Below are positions 11,525 to 24,700 of a stretch of 64,000 nucleotides of DNA, one piece after another (the stretch's first letter is position 1; every line of letters starts with the position of its first letter). Origin of the DNA: Macrosoma leucophasiata (taxonomy: Eukaryota; Arthropoda; Insecta; Lepidoptera; Hedylidae). The stretch lies in contig JAWQUS010000017.1 in assembly GCA_036365455.1 (NCBI GenBank), positions 6,634,001 through 6,698,000 of the forward strand, read 5' to 3'. The notes under the pieces were generated by a model. That model was given only the letters and a program-made list of their open reading frames with translations, ran no database searches and was not told the origin of the DNA. Made by a program: the position numbers and the translations under genes.

Positions 11525-12247
11525 CTTTTTTATGTAATGATATTGGCTTACTCTTACGCTTTTATATGGAAGCGAGAGCTGGACATGGAGGAAAGAGCAT
11601 GAAAGTAAATTGAACGCGGTCGAGATGAGATATTTGCGCAAGATCTGCGGTGTATCGCTCACCGATCGCGTTCGTAATGAAGATGTTAGAAAGAGGCTTT
11701 GTGTGAATGAGAGTATCGGTGTAAAAATGAAAAAAGGTATGCTCCGATGGTTCGGGCATATAAAGAATGTCGAATGAGCGAATGACTAAACAAACATACA
11801 ATGCGAATGTGGATGGTTGCAGAGGCCCAAGAAGACCAAGACTGACCTACCATGACCAAATAGGTCGAGTTCTGTCTGATGGTGGGGTCAAAAGTCTTAG
11901 GAATCGGCGTGCATGTATGAGAGAGGGATATCTGGCGCTCTACACTCTCTGCCTACCCCTGGCGTGAAAATACATACATATTGGCAAATAAGTTACACAG
12001 TTCACATGGACGGTACCTAAGTGACTACTGCAATCTAAAGACATCTACACAAAAAACCAGAAGTTTAAATTCAGATGCGTGAAGCCTTAGTTGTTTTGCC
12101 TCCGTGATACTTATTACAGAGCCATACATATTCATCTAACTGGAACACGACAGTGCTGAACACTACCATTTGGTGGTACATGGATTAGGTAATAATGTTG
12201 TGCCTACGCTCTAGAGCTTTGAGACTGGAGCTCTACAACCAGGAGAT
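11525..12247 (-). mobile_element. R1 repeat split by a LINE tail
   Basis: The 3' tip at 11,525-11,548 and the remainder at 11,979-12,247 flank the LINE at 11,549. Confidence 0.78.
11549..11978 (+). mobile_element. LINE C-terminal remnant inserted in R1
   Basis: Reads LYGSESWTWRKEHESKLNAV and MRYLRKICGVSLTDRVRNED, then after a frameshift MTKQTYNANVDGCRGPRRPR and CMREGYLALYTL. It splits a minus-strand R1 copy; ATATTGGC at both junctions is the likely duplication. Confidence 0.8.
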
Positions 12248-12249
12248 AA

Positions 12250-14005
12250 TCTCTCCGTCAAAACATTTAGTATAAGATTTATGAATGGTATGTGAGAATA
12301 AACCTAGTCAGAACATAAGCGACCACGTCCTTTTATCACACAGTCATTAGGTTGCCGACGGCCTTAGTTTTATTAGATTCCACGCAAAATTCTTATTCTA
12401 AATCGAGGAAATCCAATAGACCTACTCTGTCCTTGACAATCACTAAAAATGAATTACTCTGAATTCGGTACATTACCTACAAAAGGAAAATAAAATAATA
12501 AATTGTGTGGTTTAGGAAAAGTTTTCGAACTACTGCAGTCTAACGTTAGGGGGCCACTACTGTTATGATAAAGTCCTGCGTGCAATCCCCGGGTCATAGA
12601 GTAAGTGCAATTTGGATTTTCCCGTTCTTAGGTTTTTTCGTAGTGCCCGGATGCCCGGAGATGTAAACTCAACGAATAAAGGAAATTACGTGAAGAAATA
12701 AGACTATTTGAGATTCTCCGTACATGTGTGATCTGTTCCTTACGTGTATACTTCTTCCTAAATATACAAATGTAGGTATGTTAGGAAGTTGACTCGGTCT
12801 ATAATAATTCTTGGATTGAGGTTAAGAAACTCCTCGCTGAGAAATTCTGAATATAAAGTGAGAATTATATATATATATATCTGTACCAAATATGGCCTGT
12901 CTTATTACAGCTGGGTTAGACAAATATGAGACATATTAAGGTAAGTTATTTGGATCTTGTTTCCAGTTACCTTACTTTGTGAATCTGATGTTCTTTCTAT
13001 CGGGTGGACAGACACAAATGATGTACTTACTTACTACATCATAATCGTGGTCAGAAAGGGATAAATGGTGATTATACATAAAATAACTTTGAATATAATT
13101 AAAAAATTCAATCCTTTCCTTCCAAAACCTAAATCAGAAGAAAAAGAAAATTTTATTCGTCAGAATCAAAATCTAAGTTATTCACTTAGCAGAGTTCCAA
13201 GTGCAGTCACTATTGAGAAGAACTCCGCTACCAAACAAACTCAGTAGGAGCTCTTTTAATAAGGGTCGAAATCATAAAGGTTCCTAGTAGCCTACGAAAT
13301 CCTAAAATAGTATTATTGTAAGGTTGCAAAGGACATTAAAAAAAAAATCTAAATTCTATCTGTCTAAATGTCATTTAGACTTCATTAAAGAAATTAACAT
13401 ATTATACGTTAAAAAGAACTACTGGGCCCAAAATTTTGCATAAATACGGAATGTACGTAAGTATGTAGGTAAGTACAGATTACAAGAAAATATATACCTA
13501 CGAAGTCTATTAGTAATTTAAGGAATGCCTATATTGTACGGAATCCCCTCGTAATTGTCCAGATTTTTTTAAATAGTAACTCTCTTCAGTAGAAAATGAA
13601 TTTTAGAAAAATTTAATACAAACAACTTCATTGCTCAAGTCTAAACATTTTTAATACAACAAAAATATGTGTCCGAGGGATATAAAATATGTTCTTTAAT
13701 ATTTCGTACTAATACTTAGGTGCCTACTTCATGAATTATTCCTTTAATAAACCGTTCTCTCCGCTAAGTGTGTTCATAAATTGTCCTCTGGGGAGATCGT
13801 ATAATATGTTTTTTCCTTATATATATGGAATAATAGCCTGCATTGAGATACTTCGTACTCAGTTATACCTAAGTACCATTTTCAAAATTCTGTTGTACAT
13901 TTACATAAAAGTACCTATTTTGTAATGGGCGGTAACTATAATAAAAATGCTTTTAAGATTTTGTTTCAACACTTTTGTTGGAATTACGAAAATGCTTTTT
14001 TTTAA
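12250..14005. other. No recognisable gene
   Basis: AT-rich, with a short (TA)n at 12,867-12,882. No motif-bearing frame was seen. Confidence 0.5.
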
Positions 14006-14009
14006 GTAA

Positions 14010-14575
14010 CGTTTGTAGCAAACAAGCATGCAGCTCACATTGATAATAAGTGATGCAGCTCATAGAGCAACACGGGTCACCGGTCGCGGCGGACTGGAGG
14101 GGAGTAGGCATAGCGTTTATTACCGATGCAAAACAGTCATTTTTTGCGGGGGAAAATGCGTGCGACACACACGCACACTACGAAAATCGTCTATTACTAC
14201 GAAAATCACACCTTAACTTTAACAAAATATAGAAACAATTTCACGCACACATTTAAACATCTAGGCGACAGGTATAGGCCCATTTAGGCTTCGTCTTTGA
14301 CAGAGGGGAAAGCTTGCATATGGCTAGTCCCCTCCGGTGTTGCTTTATGCTGTAAGCTAATAGACATCTACAGAAAAACCAGAAGTCAAAATGCAGATAT
14401 GTAACCACTTGCAACCCCTGAAAACTTAGTTGTTATGTCTGTCTCTGTGTTAATTTTATTATTACGGAGCCATACATTAACATCTAACCGGATCACGATT
14501 AGTGATGAACACTAACATTTGGCGGCAGATAGATTAGGTAATGCGGTGGTGCCTACGCCCTAGACGAAATTGAAT
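14010..14575 (-). mobile_element. R1 repeat split by R3
   Basis: Pieces at 14,010-14,060 and 14,350-14,575 around the R3 MITE. The outer copy is diverged. Confidence 0.8.
14061..14349 (+). mobile_element. R3 hAT-like MITE
   Basis: 289 bp with ends CATAGAGCAAC and GTTGCTTTATG, inserted in a minus-strand R1. The interior carries the family markers TTTTTTGCGGGGG and GAGGGGAAAGC. The 8-bp duplication is degraded. Confidence 0.78.
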
Positions 14576-14857
14576 ACTCTCCTCGCTTTTTAACCCAAAG
14601 CAATAAGGCCCTAATTTTTGAAAAAAAAAGAAAACTATAATTTTCGGACGGAACCCGAACGCGAGTCCGATTCACACTTGGCTGGTTTTGTTTGGATGAG
14701 CAGATTGAGCAGACAGTTTGTTGGGAGTGATTTAAAAACAAAACAACAAAATCTATTGCGTTATTGTTTTGCATCATATTGGTATGATTCAGTTGAAGGC
14801 GTAGGGACGTGATGACCTTATAGTCCTCTAGTGGAGGAGATTCCTCCACTTGTTTTT

Positions 14858-15028
14858 TTGTATGTCATGAAAGTGGCAAACAAGCATGCAGTTCACATTG
14901 ATGTTAAGTGATGACTGCAGCCTGTCTATAGGACCCACACAAAGACCAGAGGTCAAAATGCAAATGCGTTACTACTTCTGAGGCCTTAAGTGTTATGCCT
15001 CTGCGCCGGAAATTACAGGGCCGTAGGG
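14858..15028 (-). mobile_element. R1 repeat fragment
   Basis: 3' half, minus, subfamily with GCCGGAAATTACAGGGCCG; well preserved. Confidence 0.83.
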
Positions 15029-15057
15029 CAAGCGTGGCGATCGCATATTTTCCCCTA

Positions 15058-15140
15058 ATGATGCATTAGACTGAAGTGGGCGTATTTGGTGGAGGCTTTG
15101 TCCAGCTGTGGACGTCTTTCGGTTCGAGTGATGATGCAGT
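15058..15140 (+). mobile_element. LINE tail fragment
   Basis: GGTGGAGGCTTTGTCCAGCT...TCGAGTGATGATGCAG matches the end of the 48,311-type LINE. Confidence 0.55.
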
Positions 15141-15396
15141 AAAGTTCTTTATTCATAATCCTTATTTGGTGAAGATACTTGAGCAGTTCTGGTATCATTT
15201 TAGTTGACCACTAGAAAAAAAAGAAATACCAAAAGTCGTTGTTTGTAAAAACAAGCATAAAAAACAGGTTTAGTTTAATAATGTGTTAAGTATTTGATTA
15301 ATAACACCAATAATACGATGGTCATCGTGATAGCAACCTATTGATGGCTGCCTCTCATTAATATTGTGGAAAAATTATCACATTACACGTTCGTTG

Positions 15397-15785
15397 AGCG
15401 CGCATGGCCCAGCGGAACGCGCATGGCCCAGCGGCTGGTGTAGATCGTAAACGATCTACTCGGTTAAGCACTACGGGCGCGGCTGGGTAGTATGATGGGT
15501 GACTGCCAGTGGCAAATTAAATGCGCGTTTCCGTGCTTCGGAGGGCACGTTAAGCCGTCTGTCCCGGTTGCTATCGATGGATAGCAGTCGTTAAACCTTG
15601 TCGGAGGCCTTATTTTGGCGGTTTGAAAACATCCGACAGCGGGTTGGCCACTAACCCACCCACCTCCACCAATCCGCATTGGAGCAGCGTGGTGGAGTAA
15701 GCTCCAGGCCTCCCCCAAAAAGGGGAGAGACTCGTGCCCAGCAGTGGGACGTATAATGATTTGCCATTATTATTTATTATTATTA
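15397..15785 (+). mobile_element. S5 SINE with 5S rRNA-like head
   Basis: About 390 bp. GATCTACTCGGTTAAGCAC, ACGGGCGCGG, GGGTAGT and GATGGGTGACTGC line up in order with the internal-promoter half of insect 5S rRNA. The body ends CCCAGCAGTGGGACGTATAA. The first 20 bp (GCGCATGGCCCAGCGG) are duplicated in tandem. Confidence 0.82.
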
Positions 15786-16652
15786 CACGTTCGTTTTCTT
15801 TAGACTGTGATACTATAATGTCTCAATGTCTATAAAAGTACGTCTTGTCTCGGGTTTGCCCATTGAGTTTTTTGTTTGAGTGATTCAACATTTTATGCCT
15901 ACGATACTGCACGGATTTTCCTTGATTTGTGGGAATAAATTAATGGCATAATCCAAATTAATTCATAATTTTACTAAAGATACGTCCATTGGCTGTGAAA
16001 ATTTAGTGGACAGATTCCAGTCTTGTATTATAATCTCCATTATATAAGAAGGCTTAAGTATGCCTATTTATCAACTTTTTATTAATTCTGAGACTTGGTA
16101 TGTTAATCTGACTTACATCGACGACAACACTTAATGTGCTCATTTCTATTAAAGTTATAAATATTTATAAAAGCAATGTTTCCTACCTGCATAGAAACAT
16201 CTATTTTGACTAGACTCTTTTTGAATCCATACTCAATATTATAAATACGAAAATCTGTCAATCTGTCTGTCTGTGACGCTTTCATAGCTTCATAGCTAGA
16301 TTTGTATGAAATTTGGATTAAAAACAATTAAAGATTCAGGTTCTTACAAAAGTTACTTTTTTTCAAATATCTGTCTCTCTATACGGTAAGAAAATTTGTA
16401 TGATTAAATAAACCATTAAATTGATCATTAACGGAGGGCAAAAATATATCTGATAGCCATGGGTTAATCAGGCTACGTTTTTTAATCTACGTTGTATGAA
16501 AAAATATATAGTTAAGCCGATTTTAATGAAAATTGGAACGAAAATAAACGAAAGCCCTTGATCGTTTTTTATATCATATCTGTAATATGCTGAAAGAATG
16601 GATGGATGTTTAAATATATTTATATTCCCCGTGGACGAAGTCGCATATACTA

Positions 16653-16800
16653 ACCCCCTTATTCATAAACGTATTTTAGCTAAAGTGTTGCTAATCTCTC
16701 CTTTGTCTCTTTCTATCCTACACATTTGACAATGCAACTGACAAAGACAAAGCATTCTATAGCTAAAACGTATCTAATGTACGTTTATGAATAAGGGGGT
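16653..16800. mobile_element. Short MITE with CCCCCTTATTCATAAACG ends
   Basis: 148 bp. ACCCCCTTATTCATAAACGT at one end and its complement at the other form about 20-bp inverted repeats. Confidence 0.78.
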
Positions 16801-17064
16801 ATATCTTTTACTATGTTATAGCGCATCTTAACACAGCTTTATAGAAGGTCGAAACAGAGTATTAGACTAGTTTAAAATGTTTTCCTTTGTCACAAGAAAT
16901 AATTCCCACAAGCTGTGAGTTTTATTACAAGGCGTATTATAGTCAATGCACATACATTATAAGGTGCCATTATTATTCAACAATAACGTTACAAATATTT
17001 GTGATGATTTATTACAGTTATACAATTCAATGATTATTGACTTACTTGACTTAAGGTCCTATGT

Positions 17065-17240
17065 GGAGACCACGTATCGGCAAACGCAGCGTAGGACGTC
17101 CACCTGCGAGATGGACCGACGACCTGATCAAGGCTGCAGGTACCCGCTGGATGCACGTCGCTTCCGATCGGTCGGCATGGAGGTCATTGGGGGAGGCCTT
17201 TGTTCAGCAGTGGACGTCCTATGGCTGATATGATGATGAT
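17065..17240 (+). mobile_element. 5'-truncated LINE tail, 17-bp duplication
   Basis: 176 bp encoding the last residues of a LINE (RPPARWTDDLIKAAGTRW, with an early shift) and ending TGATATGATGATGAT. It is flanked by GACTTAAGGTCCTATGT at 17048-17064 and 17241-17257. Nearly identical to 48,480-48,662. Confidence 0.9.
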
Positions 17241-17257
17241 GACTTAAGGTCCTATGT

Positions 17258-17530
17258 CCCCTAGCTGGGGCAGAAGGCGTCCACGTTGCGTTGCCATCCC
17301 TGTCGGTCTTGAGCTTCGCGCTTCATTTCACTCCAGGTCCTGCCTATGCTCCCCGCCTCTGCGATGTTAGACCTCCGCCAGGTCTGTTTGGGACGGCCAC
17401 GCTTGCGCTTTCCTTGGCGATTCCAGTCTAGGGCTTGCCTCGGTATGTGGTCAGGGTCCCTTCGGAGCGTGTGGCCAATCCAGTTCCATTTACGGCGTTT
17501 GATCTGCTGGGCGATCGAGTTTTCATTAAA
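17258..17530 (-). mobile_element. LINE C-terminal remnant
   Basis: The minus strand reads IKRRKWNWIGHTLRR and RGRPKQTWRR, the LINE C-terminal signature. The remnant was the target of the 17,065 insertion. Confidence 0.75.
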
Positions 17531-17902
17531 TTATTATGACTAGAAGATAATGATACCCAATAAGAAATATTCCACATCGTCCTTAAGAAGGAGACTTCGG
17601 CTTATTTCGGGTCTGTAGTGCGTTATCTCTTTCGCACCTTACTTATGTGCCGTTTGTCGACGTTGATCAAGTTTTTGACCAATACCAGACTATCAGTGCT
17701 TACGTAGGCAGTGTGTGGGGTTTAGCCTCAACAATTTATGATTATATATGATAGAAATTATAACACGATCGCTTTTGATGCTTGATTTTATTGAACTGAT
17801 TTTATGATACAATACTGCTGTGTTTTAAAATGTGATATGAATGTACAGAATAACTCGTACACAGTGTGCAGCAGAGATAACGCTCTACGAAGTCGAAACT
17901 AG

Positions 17903-18203
17903 CCGCCTCGGTAGCCTAGTGGTAGCAGGCTACTACTACTACGTTGAGGTCTCGGGTTCGATGCCCCGGTAGGGGGTTATCAGAGATAATGGAGTAAAGT
18001 CTTTTATCTCTGGTTCTATTTGGATTTTGCCATTTTCTGGAAATTGCCCAGTACCTCGAAGTTTGGTAATGATGATATCAACAGGCTCACCACCTGTTAC
18101 ATGGGTCAAAACGTATCCGGCGAATCGTAGGTGTTTGCATGTATGCTTGAATGCATGCATTTACCTCTGCCTACCCCTTCGGGGATTACAGGCGTGAAGT
18201 AAT
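17903..18203 (+). mobile_element. SA SINE, full length, with duplication
   Basis: 301 bp. The head GCCTCGGTAGCCTAGTGGTAG with B box GGGTTCGATGCC is tRNA-like. The tail ends CCTTCGGGGATTACAGGCGT. Flanks are GAAGTCGAAACTAG (17889-17902) and GAAGTCTAAACTAG (18204-18217), a 14-bp duplication with one change. Confidence 0.88.
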
Positions 18204-18700
18204 GAAGTCTAAACTAGCTGATTGTCCCTTAAGGCTCGTTGTGCTATATTTTTAGCCAAGTACTCTTGTAATGATTTTAGTTACTTAAAATTGTTTATAG
18301 AGCTTAAATTGTTTATGAAATTCTCCAGAACTATTGTAGGCCCTCGAGCTCTGGCACTGTAATTCTACCACCAGCAAATGTAGTATGTGATTAATGTTTA
18401 CACGGCAAAATGCCGTCAGTTAGTAGTGTGCGCGTACCTTAACAGATTTCCTACCGAAAAATAGAGTCAATAATGTTTTTATAAATGAACAATATTCATT
18501 AGATTTTATTAGATAATTATTGTAGTATCATAAAAATATTTTGTTAGATGTAACTTTTTTTCATACCAAACAAGTTTATATCGGATGGTAAATGTCAAAT
18601 TTAAAATAAGAAGCGAGAGAAAAACATTAACATTGTTAAAAAAATTAGGTAGGTACATCTGACAGTGATCATTATTTTTCTTTATTTATTGGGCAATCGG

Positions 18701-18708
18701 TATAAAAG
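18701..18708 (+). promoter_or_regulatory. TATA box of CPR-A
   Basis: TATAAAAG lies 57 bp upstream of the initiator ATG. A start site about 30 bp downstream (near 18,731) would give a leader of only about 27 nt before the Met-only exon ends, as is typical of insect cuticle genes. Confidence 0.75.
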
Positions 18709-18757
18709 AATTTAATTCGGCGAATATCCCATAGTGTTCGCTAGATCCGCTACTAAC

Positions 18758-21700
18758 ATGGTGAGTTGTGATTGTTTAGTTTTTTTAATTAAATAAAAGA
18801 TTAAAGCCAGTCAATATCATAAGATATATTATTAACTAGCGGCCCGCCCCGGCTTCGCCCGCACTGCTCCGTTCCTATTAGTCATAGCGAGATGATATAT
18901 AGCCTTCCTCAATAAATGGGCTATCTAACACAAATTTCTCAAATCGGAAAAGTAGTTCTTGAGAGATTACCGCGTTCAAACAAACAAACAAACAAACAAA
19001 CTCTTATAATATTAGTTTAGATATCATGTCTGTTTTTTTTTTCAAAAATTGAGGGCGTGTCGGTCTTGCCTGTCTATTGTTCCGTACAACTGAGAGTTTT
19101 CCTATGTTACCTCAAATTGGTACCATGGATTTCTAGGGATGCCTGTAATCTATAGGTAAAGGACTATTTTTCTGTGTAAGGCCTAAATATTTCGTAGATG
19201 AAGAGTGGAGAATGGTAAATGTTCGCCTATATTGGTCAAATAAATCAAAAGTATGATTTTGATATAAAAAAACCATTTGAAATTCTCACAATAGACCTTT
19301 AATTTGAAAATATTTGCAATTTTTTTACAAACCTGACAATGACGAACACATAAAAGAAAGATTTATCCAACTTAGTGGAGCCGTTTAAAAATAATACGCT
19401 TACGAAAATTTCGGTGATTCATTGTTTTTCTAATTTTAAATTATTTTCGTGTGTACATAGATGTCTCACAATATACTTTTCTTATTAATTTATTCGCCAA
19501 GAGTGGTCTCCATTTTTGCATTCTATTTATTTTAAGTAATTTTAACTTAAAATTTTTTAATATTTGTGTCACTGTTTTTTTTTTTTTTATGTTATGGAAT
19601 TGCCAAACAAGCATGCAGTTCACATTGATGTTAAGTGATGACTGCAGCCTATAGACACCCACACAAAGACCGAGGTCAAAATGCAGATGCGTTACCACTC
19701 CTGAGGCCTAAGGTGTTATGCCTCTGTGCCGGAAATTACAGGGCCGTACATTACCACCTGACCGGAACACGATAGTGCTGAACACTACCATTTAGCGGCA
19801 AGTATATTAGGTAATGCGGTGGTGTCACTGGTGCTCTACCACCAGATTTACATTTACATACTCGTATTTGCACTAAATGTTTGGTACAAATTCGTAAAAA
19901 AATACAGCTGTCCAACACAAAAAGTCTCTAAGCTAAGCAAACAGACGAACGAACGTCTCATGGATATGGCGAACTGTAAGGGAGCCTTGAAGGCTATATA
20001 ACACTAAAAAGAGCATGTCTGCCACTGACATGATTAAAAAGGTTCTGTTCGTTGCATGTCTGTCATTTTTTTTTGTCAAATAAGAAAAAGTAAGGAAACA
20101 TACTAACCTTGTTTATTTCACAGACAATAATAACAAGATATTGCACCTCGTCTAAAGTGTGGCATCTTGTGTAATGGTCAAATGTCAGCCAGGTAATGGT
20201 CTGACATAATAAACAGACATATGAAGTGGGTCGAATTAGTTGTGAATGTTAGTTAATTTCGTTCAAATTATTATTATTGGGCAACTTTATAATCTTTGGA
20301 AAGATTGAAAGTAAAACTTAAACTGTTCCGGACGTCATGTTACCTCAGAGTAGTACGAAAATACACATCATAATAAAATATATCAATAAAAATAAACTCC
20401 CCTGTAAAATTTTGAAAAATTGTTTACAAATCAATGTAAATGTAAAAAATAGCTTATAACCTGAATTCTTAAGACAGGAAAACTGAAAAAAAACTGTCAA
20501 AAAAAAGAAATAGTATTTAAATCAGGAACTAAGTGTATTATTTGAATTTTAGCAGTGGTCGCAGGCCACTAGATAAATTGGGTTGATAAATTGTCTTATT
20601 ATTCAGAGTAATGTGGCCAATACGTGCCAATACCCCACGCTTCCCAAATGCCACATAATACCAAAATGCTTTTATATCATAATAGTAAAAAAAAGGTTAC
20701 AAGTCAAAAAATAGGATAGTTTTTGTTTTATATTAATTTAACAACCAATAAAAGATAAAAAAAAAAACTAAATTATTAAATCTTCCAAAATTACAATTTT
20801 TTTTTTAAACTTGTGGCTGCTACATCCCTTGAATAAAATCATTACAAAGATCAGGCCATTTTAGATTTTTTGCGTGCGATGGACCAAGTTAATTAAAGAC
20901 AAGTGTTATAAATAAAAAAAAAATATGTTCGGAAAGTAGTTAACATGGTCAAGGTTAATTATCGTTTGAAATAACATTTTGTAACGATGCCCATAAAAAT
21001 TATACATTTAAATTATACTAATTTCCATAAGTTCTGCTAATATTTTATTTGAGAAATGGAGTGATAATTATAATTGTCGTATTTTAAAAATGCTAAAATG
21101 TTTTAAATTTTCCACAGATTGTGTTTTTTTTAATTCATTATTCTCTGTATAATAATTTTATAGTTTACTAGCTGACCCGGCAAACTTCGTATTGCCTCAG
21201 ATTGAAATAATGTGTCAAAGGTTTGATATATACGGACTATTTGCATGGGAAACTAAAATTGTGGTTTTTACTATTTCCCTTCAATTTCTTCATATTTTTT
21301 TTCTTTTAAACCTTCCCTGGACTTCCAAAAATCATTCAAAACCAAAATTAGCCAAATCGGTCTGGTCGTTCTCGAGTTTTAGCGAGACTATCGAACAGCA
21401 ATTGATTTCAATATATATAGATTCGGATATATGAAGAAAACGTATAAAGTTCTTAAACTTATATTACTTATTTTAATTAAAATAACAGGCATCTCAAGGA
21501 ACTCTGCGCGCGAATCCGACTTTTAGTCCGGTTTTTTTTATTAGGTAGCCAAATTTCAGTCCTAATTACAGCTATTATAGCCAAATATTTATCTTTATAC
21601 TCGTTATTGCAATTATATTAATAAAAAACTAAATTAAGGATATGTTTCGTGTCAGTTACTATTATGCAAAATTTATGTTATTCTTAAGTGTTATGGGCGC

Positions 21701-24700
21701 TAAATATCAATGATAGAGCTTATCAACACAACAATTAACAGATAAATAGTGATTTATTACATTTTGTAATAGTATTAGTTGTACCCGCTTCGTTCAAGTA
21801 GAAATATTTTTTCCCGTTTTCACTGCAATTTGTGATTTTAGCCTATACTAGACTATCTCGATTTTATTTTATGTAAAGAAGGTGGCATACAAGCATGCAG
21901 TTCACATTGATGTAACTACAGCCTATAATTAAACATCAATACCAAACCAGAGGTCTAAATGCAGATGCATTGCCTCTGTGATCTAAGGTGTTATGTATCT
22001 GTATTAGTTATTACTGGGCCATACATAACCATGTAACCGGAACACGATAATGCTGAACGGTACCATTTAGCGGCAGATAGCTTAGATTAAGTAAGGCGGT
22101 GGTCCTACACCCTCGAGGTCCTACACTTGGAACTCTACCACCAGTAAAAATGGGAAAAAGTCATTGGAATGGGATTGGGGCAGAACAATTACACCCCGAC
22201 GATTAAATCTGGAATGTCACGTAGAAAACAGTCATGATATATGTATTTGCTTTAAGGGTGCCGGTCACTAAAAAAAATAAATCCACAGAAATCCCTGATC
22301 ATCTTCGTAAGTGCGGTATGCTGCGCGTACGCCGCAGTATCGTCGCCTGACCCAGTGGCGTCGGTGGTGCGGAGCGCGTACCAAGCCTCCCCTGAAGGAA
22401 ACTACCAATTCTCCTACGAGACTGACAACGGCATCCTGTGGAACGTCGAAGGCAAATTCAAGGCTGTTGGTAAGGTGAGTAGACCGTAGAACTGTAACTA
22501 GAATTAACTCCTTAAAACATGATTATATTCCACTTATCAATTTGGTACATTGAGGAATTTTCAAGTGTTCTGTCTTTTAAAATATTCTGTTAAGCGTCGG
22601 AAACTTGAAACTTCCCTGATTGTGCAATAAGTCTACAGGCTTTGGTGAACATTTTTTATCGGATGGTCCGTCTGGAATCCTATAAACAAGATAAATAAAT
22701 AAAATACGCTTACACTCACAGCCTCACAGTAGGTATAAACCTATGTCGTGGGTGCCGTTGTACACATGCAACACATACACAAACACCCAGACCCGAAACA
22801 AATATCTGTAGGCCATACAAATATTTGTCCCGGTGCGGGGCTCGAACCCGCGACCCTTCGAATCAAACGGTCATCTCACACCGCTGGACTAACCGGGTCG
22901 TCAAAGACGACGTGTACGGTGAAATATGAATATTTGTCGTCCAACATCAGGGCTCTTGTGATGACGTCTAATTGTGATTCAACGAGACAAAGTTAACAGC
23001 GATTCTGTTTAGCCTGAAGGTCATGGCCAGATCGCTGAAAGTTCTGGACTTGACAAGGTTTGCAAAGAAATTGGTTGCAAGTTTGCAAAGATATTGTTCC
23101 ATTTATTTGAAATCGAAATATTTCGTGAACGAGAGAGTTCCACGAAACGAGAACGAACTAAAGAAAATAAAGAGTGCAAGACCTGAGCGTTCGAATCGTT
23201 CCAATGAGACACATGAAGATGAATGAGAGATTGAGAGATGAATATTGACATGACATGTTACCATAGTGAGTAAAAATATTTTAGATCCATACTGGTTTAG
23301 TTATACGTGCATCAGTTAACGTTGAACTTTACAAGGTCAAAAGTCTATCTTTGGAAATGACCCTGCTGTTTATACATACCTACCTATCGGTGGATATGAT
23401 TTCACTTTCAAGGCATATTTCTATTCAAAATGGTAGTTTTGTTTTACTTTGACTAAATAGTTTTCTTACCTCGCAATCTCGCATAGCAAAATAATTATTA
23501 ATAAGGTCGAATATTAATCAAAGATAACTTAAGGTACCTAAAAAACCTCTGTTAGTATGTAAAATATTTTTTTAATAATAATTTTCATAGATTACCTGTA
23601 TTAAAATTTGAGAAGAGAAAAAATAATAAGTCAATCTACAAAATATCTAATTTTACATTTCCCATTACATACCTGACAACTGACATGTTTAGGTACATAC
23701 CGCCTACCGGCAGTTAGGTAGGTATATTAAAAACAAGTTAACAGAATTTTAAAATAGACTATAAGTGGTATACAGAAGCATAACCTTTTATATTAATGAG
23801 GCTGTGAATATACTTTATAATTGTCATCCTTAAGATACTGCTCATTAACCTTTGATAGCTAAAGCCTTTACAATTTGTAGACTTTAACCGCTTTAACGAT
23901 GCAAAGTTGAGCAAAACGGCTGACGTTTGAGATGAGAGTTGTAAAATTGTTGGTTTAGTGATAGGTTAGGATCCCACTGTAGAATCATTTTGTTCATCCA
24001 GATTTGTTACAAACCTAATTTTAACGCAGATTATTCATAATCTAGAGAATATTTCGTACCGCCCCGATAACTTATTACGTCCATAATGTACATGTATTAT
24101 TTATATATAAAATTAAAGCTATTTTTCTCATTATTGTGATATACGGGAGTTAAATTAAATCGGCCGCATATAAGACTTGCTGGCTGTTGAAAATAAAATA
24201 ATTTAATTGAAAATACTTGCGGCCAAATTTTCATAGGCAATTCAGTGGATATTATTATATTCTCTAGATTATAAATATGCGTAAAAGTTAGGTTTGCAGC
24301 ATATCTGGATGAACGAAATGATTCTGCAGTGGAATCCTAATCTATGACGTAAAATAACCAGAAAAACTAATTTGGCGCCATATTAAAGCTACTAATCTTG
24401 AAATATAATGACAGGTATCGAGGTTAAAACATCGCTTTAGACTTACATGAATTATTAGATGAGGTTTGAAAGCATTTATTTATTTTATTAGTTTACTGAC
24501 TAATACATACTTTGTAATTCATTTTATTTATTTTTAGAAGTTTGATATGCCTTTTGTAAAGAGCTGTCATCTTTAAAATGGATGAAATAAACATTCGTAA
24601 CTACGTAACTTCACGCCTGTAATCCCCGAAGGGGTAGGCAGAGGTAAATGCATGCATTCAAGCATACATGCAAACACGATTTGCCGGTTACGTTTTTGGC

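Noticed and set aside
16653..16800. piggyBac-type TTAA element
   Set aside because: The inverted ends are clear but no TTAA duplication is visible at the flanks.
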